From Bathymodiolus brooksi (lineage: Eukaryota; Mollusca; Bivalvia; Mytilida; Modiolidae), in the NCBI GenBank assembly GCA_963680875.1, contig OY804578.1, positions 102,701,689-102,765,688 on the forward strand: a stretch of 64,000 nt of DNA, given 5' to 3'. The notes under the pieces are model-generated. The model was not told the origin of the DNA and made no database searches. It saw only the letters and a program-made list of their open reading frames with translations. Position 1 is the first letter of the stretch, and each line of letters starts with the position of its first letter. Position numbers and translations under genes: made by a program. Positions 13,501-19,500 of this stretch are shown in pieces.

Positions 13501-16500
13501 TGAGCTTTAATAGTGCTGGTTTATTGAAACAAGAGGTCAATGGTAGACATGTTGCTACACTTGGACACATTATCCTGCTTCTGGGCAAACCAAGCTTTGA
13601 TCGTAATCTGTAATGATGTGTGGTTAGTGGAGAAGCAACACATACCTATTATTTTATATAATCTTTGGTTTGACCCCACCAGTGCTTACAACACACGGTC
13701 TACCGCACTCACAGCGACCATGGTTACTATTACAACACCGATGCAGTTGATATGTAGTAAGAATTACATTACATAATGATAATGTGGAATAACAAATTCT
13801 AACCTAATTAGTATGTAAGCCATCTATTGACATTTTTTTCAGGAGCATTATCAGTTTCTGTTACACCAGCTACAAACAGTGCTGTTATTGGAGACAACAT
13901 TGTTGTGATTCAGTGTACTGTAAGTGGCATACCACAAGCTACATCTTGGTACTGGACATGCTTACCACTCGAATCTGGATATGGTAGTCAAACAACAATA
14001 ACACAAGGGACCAACAATGCAGACTACACCGTATCTAACTCTAACACAAACCCACACTTAACCATTAAGACTATTACAGCAGCCGATGCAGGAGATTATA
14101 GTTGTCATGCTACCAATGTTGTAGGTACTAGTTCAAGTCCACAATCCAGACTTGCTGTTACTGGAGGTAAATTGAACATCTACATTTTTGTATTGTTTTT
14201 ATATTCTATCTTTGGCAATCTATTCTTGGCATATAAACAGAAATGTGTAGTAATATGAGATGTGTAGATAATTTTAAATGAATGAGAACATAATGTTATT
14301 GACAAGTTACTGTTATTGACAAGAGGGAGCTGACTATTCATTGAAGTCAGTGCGATTGATGACCAGTGCATACCTACGAGAGGAAGGAGTAAATACTCAC
14401 TGTACGGAAGCACTTGATTTCACTCCCGGGTTTTTGTGACATTCGTGTGGTTTAACATTTAGTTTTGTTTAATATTTTGTGGACCATTGTCTAATAAAAT
14501 ACATATGTAAAATGTTATGTCTAAGTATACATCATAAAGAAACAAAGGAAAATAATAAATATACAAGTTTGTTTCAGTTATTAGGAGTAAATGTTAGGTA
14601 ATTCATTAGGAAAATTCTACTGTGAGATAAAATATATAATATATTTATTAATCTATCAATCTACCAATTGCCAGAATTGTCATGTGAATTCCACATGTTT
14701 AATATCAGTGACTACAACTATGATTTAAGTCAGTACTTCTCGTGTCACTACCTCACTACCTGAATTGTTGACATTATTACGGATTCTCTCTTTTTTCATT
14801 TCCGATGAGGATTCAGATAGAGTATATATGTTTCTAGGTTTTTCTCTACAACATAATTTCTTCCAGTGTTGACGAACTTGTTTCTCTCTAGCAGTAAATA
14901 AAACAAAGATGAGGAATCCTTGTAACACATTTAGTATGGTAAATATATACTGAAACACTATGCTGGCTTCTTCAATTGTAAAGAATCCGAATATCCATGT
15001 TAATCCTGTAAATCAAATAGTGCCCAAAGTTATTAATAATAAAGAACATACTTCAAATATCTTAAAACTTCAGACATTTCCCAAATAACTGTATTGTATT
15101 TGAAGAGTTGACCTTGTCAATTGGAGTGAGTGAGTGATTTCACCCCCGGTTTTTTGTGGCATCCGTGTGGTTTAACATTTAGTTTTCTGTATAATATTTT
15201 GTGGACCATTGTTTATCTTTTAGGTGATCTTCTTTTGGATATTGTACGAGCTATGCCTTCACATTACCTCTTTAGTATCTTACAAATTTCTTCCGTGATG
15301 CCCTTAGGATCTTCCTTTGGACATTGTAGTACGAGTTATGCCTTCACATTACATCTTTGGTATATTGCAATTTTTTTCGGTAACGTCCTAATGATCTTCT
15401 TTTGGACATTGTAGTACGCGTTATGCCTTCACATTACCTCTTTGGTATCTAACAAATTTCTTCCATAACGTCCTAATGATCTTCTTTTGGACATTGTAGT
15501 ACGAGTTATGCCTTCACATTACCTCTTTGATATCTTACAAATTTCTTCCGTATCGTCCTAATGATCTTCTTTTGGACATTGTAGTACGAGTTATGCCTTC
15601 AGATTACCTCTTTGGTATCTAACAAATTTCTTCTGTAACGTCCTAATGTTCTTCTTTTGAACATTGTAGTACAAGCTATGCCTTTACATTACCTCTTTGG
15701 TGTCTTACACATTTCTTCTGTAACGTCCTAATAATCCTAGTGAAGGTTAGTCATATTCACTCTTAAGTAACATCACAACTTTAACGATAACTGTTGGTTA
15801 GTCATGTTAACTCTCAAGCAACTCCACAACTTTAACAATAACTTGAGGTTAGTCATGTTAACTCCTTAAGTAACATCACAACTTTAACAATAACTGGAGG
15901 TTAGTCATGTTAACTCTCAAGTAACTCCACAACTTTAACAATAACTTGAGGTTAGTCATGTTATCTCTTCAGTAACATCACAACTTTAACAATAACTGGA
16001 GATTAGTCATGTTAACTCTCAAGTAACATCACAACTTTAACAATAACTGGAGATTAGTCATGTTAACTCTCAAGTAACATCACAACTTTAACAATAACTG
16101 GAAATTAGTCATGTTAGCTCTCAAGAAAAATTACAACTTTAACAATAACTGGACATTAGTCATGTTAACTCTCAAGTAACATCACAACTTTAACAATAAC
16201 TGGACATTAGTCATGTTAGCTCTCAAGTAACATCACAACTTTAACAATAACTGGACATTAGTCATGGTAACTCTCAAGTAACCCCACAACTTGAACAATA
16301 ACTTGAGGTTTGTCATGTTATCTCTTCAGTAACATTACAACTTTAACGAAAACTGGAGGCTAGTCATGTTAACTCTTAAGTAACATCAGAACTTTAACAA
16401 TAACTGGGGGTTAGTCATGCTATCTCTTATGTAACTCCACAACTTTAACGATAACTGGAGGTTAGTCATGTTAACTCTCAAGTAACATCACAACTTTAAC

Positions 16501-19500
16501 AATAACTGGACATTAGTCATGTTAGCTCTCAAGTAACATCACAACTTTAACAATAACTGGACATTAGTCATGGTAACTCTCAAGTAACCCCACAACTTGA
16601 ACAATAACTTGAGGTTTGTCATGTTATCTCTTCAGTAACATTACAACTTTAACGAAAACTGGAGGCTAGTCATGATAACTCTTAAGTAACATCACAACTT
16701 TAACAATAACTGGGGGTTAGTCATGCTATGTCTTATGTAACTCCACAACTTTAACGATAACTGGAGGTTAGTCGTGTTATCTCTTAAGCAACATCACAAC
16801 TTTAACGATAACTGGAAGTTAGTCATGTAACTGTTTATATCATCAAACAAGTACATATGTGTGCAGAAAATTATTTTGATGCCCAAAAAACTAGTTCCAC
16901 CTTGCCACATTTTTGAAGTCCCTGTACTGAGCCAGTCAAGTGAGCGGTGATGTATATGTGCATTAGTAGTTCCACCTTGCCACATTTTTGAAGTCCCTGT
17001 ACTGAACCAGTCAAGTGAGCGGTGATGTATATGTGCATTAGTAGTTCCACCTTGCCACATTTTTGAACTCCCTGTACTGAGCCAGTCAAGTGAGCGGTGA
17101 TGTATATGTGCATTAGTAGTTCCACCTTGCCACATTTTTGAACTCCCTGTACTGAGCCAGTCAAGTGAGCGGTGATGTATATGTGCATTAGTAGTTCCAC
17201 CTTGCCACATTTTTGAACTCCCTGTACTGAGCAAGTCAAGTGAGCGGTCTTGTATATGTGCATTAGTAGGATTGAATTTGCCCTTTTCTACGATTATTTG
17301 ATTGAATGTTGGATCTGTCCTGACAGTGTAGAATTTATTATTTTTCATTTTATTTATAAATTTTGCGAATTCTGGTGAAAGAAAACATGCACTATTTATT
17401 TGGTTTTAATATTAAAATTTGCACATTAAAAGGAACACATCTGCAGAGTTCAGGCATATGCATATCCAAATATGAAAGAGACGACATTTTTAAGTCGAAC
17501 AGTGTTTTCCTAATCAATTTGTATTGAACAAAGCCGCATCTGTGGGGTAATAGTTAATGTGCTCGCCTCGAGTGTGGTAGATTGTGGGTTCTGCGCTTAG
17601 CACGCATGCATTAAGGAGAAAGAGCAAAGACTGGTCGGCTCAGAATCAGGACAGAATAATGTGTCAGAGTGGAGCGATATGCCTACCTGCTGACAGTTGT
17701 TTCTGTGAGCTAGCACTATAAAAATCCAACTAAGCGTGTTGGTCTAAAAACAAAGTGGACCTCATCATCATCTCATTGAAAACTAACTTGTTCTCGCCAT
17801 GGCATTTATGGGAGCTGAGTAAATATACTTATTTCTTAGAGCCCAAAGTGGGGTGAAATTAATGTTAGTTAAAGTTTTAATCCAATGACAATATATATGT
17901 GTACATTTTTTCCAGTTGCATTATCAGTTTCTGTTACACCAGCTACACAAGGTGCTGCAATTGGAGATAACGGTATTGTGATTCAGTGTACAGTAAGTGG
18001 AATACCACAAGCTCTATCTTGGTCCTGGACATCGTCACCACTCGGATCTGGATCTGGTAGTCAAACAACAATAGCAAAAGGGACCAATAATGGAGACTAC
18101 ATCGTGGCTAACTCTAACACAAACCCACACTTAACCATTAAGACTATTACAACAGCTGATGCAGGAGATTATATTTGTCGTGCTACTAATGCAGTAGGCA
18201 CTAGTTCAAGTCAACAATCCAGACTCACTGTTATTGGAGGCAAGTAATTTACACATAATTAAGAAAGAAAAATACAATGTTAGAAGGATATATAGCTTTA
18301 GATTAGATCGTTGACCATTCCTCTCCCCTCCCATAGAAGTGACTTCACATATATCTTACACCCCCCAGGATTAGCCAGTATTAAAAAACCACCAGTATAC
18401 TGTTGTAGATACGAAGGTGTATTGCTATGCTAAAGTAATTAAATGTATTTCGTCTCGTATTTGTTTAAGCTTACCTATTCTCAATTTTCCACAATCCTCA
18501 TATTCTGATATCTATGGGAATCAAGTTACCATTCCATGTTCCATTTCTTCTAATGTACCATCTGCAACAATTGTTTACTGAACAAGAAATCAATAATAAT
18601 ATCATCAACATCAGCAACGATCATAATGGATATCACAGAAGCACAGTTGGTACCCCTTCACTAACCATCGATATTGCCACAACAGATATCAATGGTATCT
18701 ATACGTGTTACGCAATACATGCAGCAGGAACAGGTTTATGTAACCCCACAACTTTAGCAAAAAGTGGGGTTGGTCATGTAAACTCTCAAGTAACTCCACA
18801 ACGTTAACAATAACTGGAGGTTAATCATGCTAACTCTCAAGTAACTCCGCAACGTTAACAATAACTGGAGGTTAATCATGTTAACCATTAAGTAACATCA
18901 CAACCGTAATCATAGCTGGAGGTTAGTCATGTTAATTCTCAAGTAACCTAACGACGTTAACAATAACTGGAGGTTAATCATGTTGGCTCTCAGGTAACCC
19001 CACAACTTTAGCAATAACTGGCGGTTAGTCATGTTAACCATTAAGTAACATCACAACCGTAATCATAGCTGGAGGTTAGTCATGTTAATTCTCAAGTAAC
19101 CTAACGACGTTAACAATAACTGGAGGTTAATCATGTTGGCTCTCAGGTAACCCCACAACTTTAGCAATAACTGGCGGTTAGTCATGTTAACCATTAAGTA
19201 ACATCACAACCGTAATCATAGCTGGAGGTTAGTCATGTTAATTCTCAAGTAACCTAACGACGTTAACAATAACTGTATGTTAGTCATGTTAACTTTCAAG
19301 TAACTCCACAACTTTACAACTTTAACAGTAACTGGAGGTTAGTCATGTTAACTGTTTTTGTCATCGAACATGTATATGATTGTGGATAAAATTGTTTTTG
19401 TAAAACTAACTTAACCTCGCCACAATCTTGTAGATCCAGTACCGAGCCAGTCAGGTATTTGTGTAATAGAGGTATCTATTTTACCTCTTTGTACGGTTAT

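Noticed and set aside
16794..17348. Minus-strand frames of 130-184 codons with HHRSLDWLSTGSSKMWQGG-like repeats
   Set aside because: Artefact of five copies of a 75-bp repeat; the ancestral single copy at 5870 is not coding.
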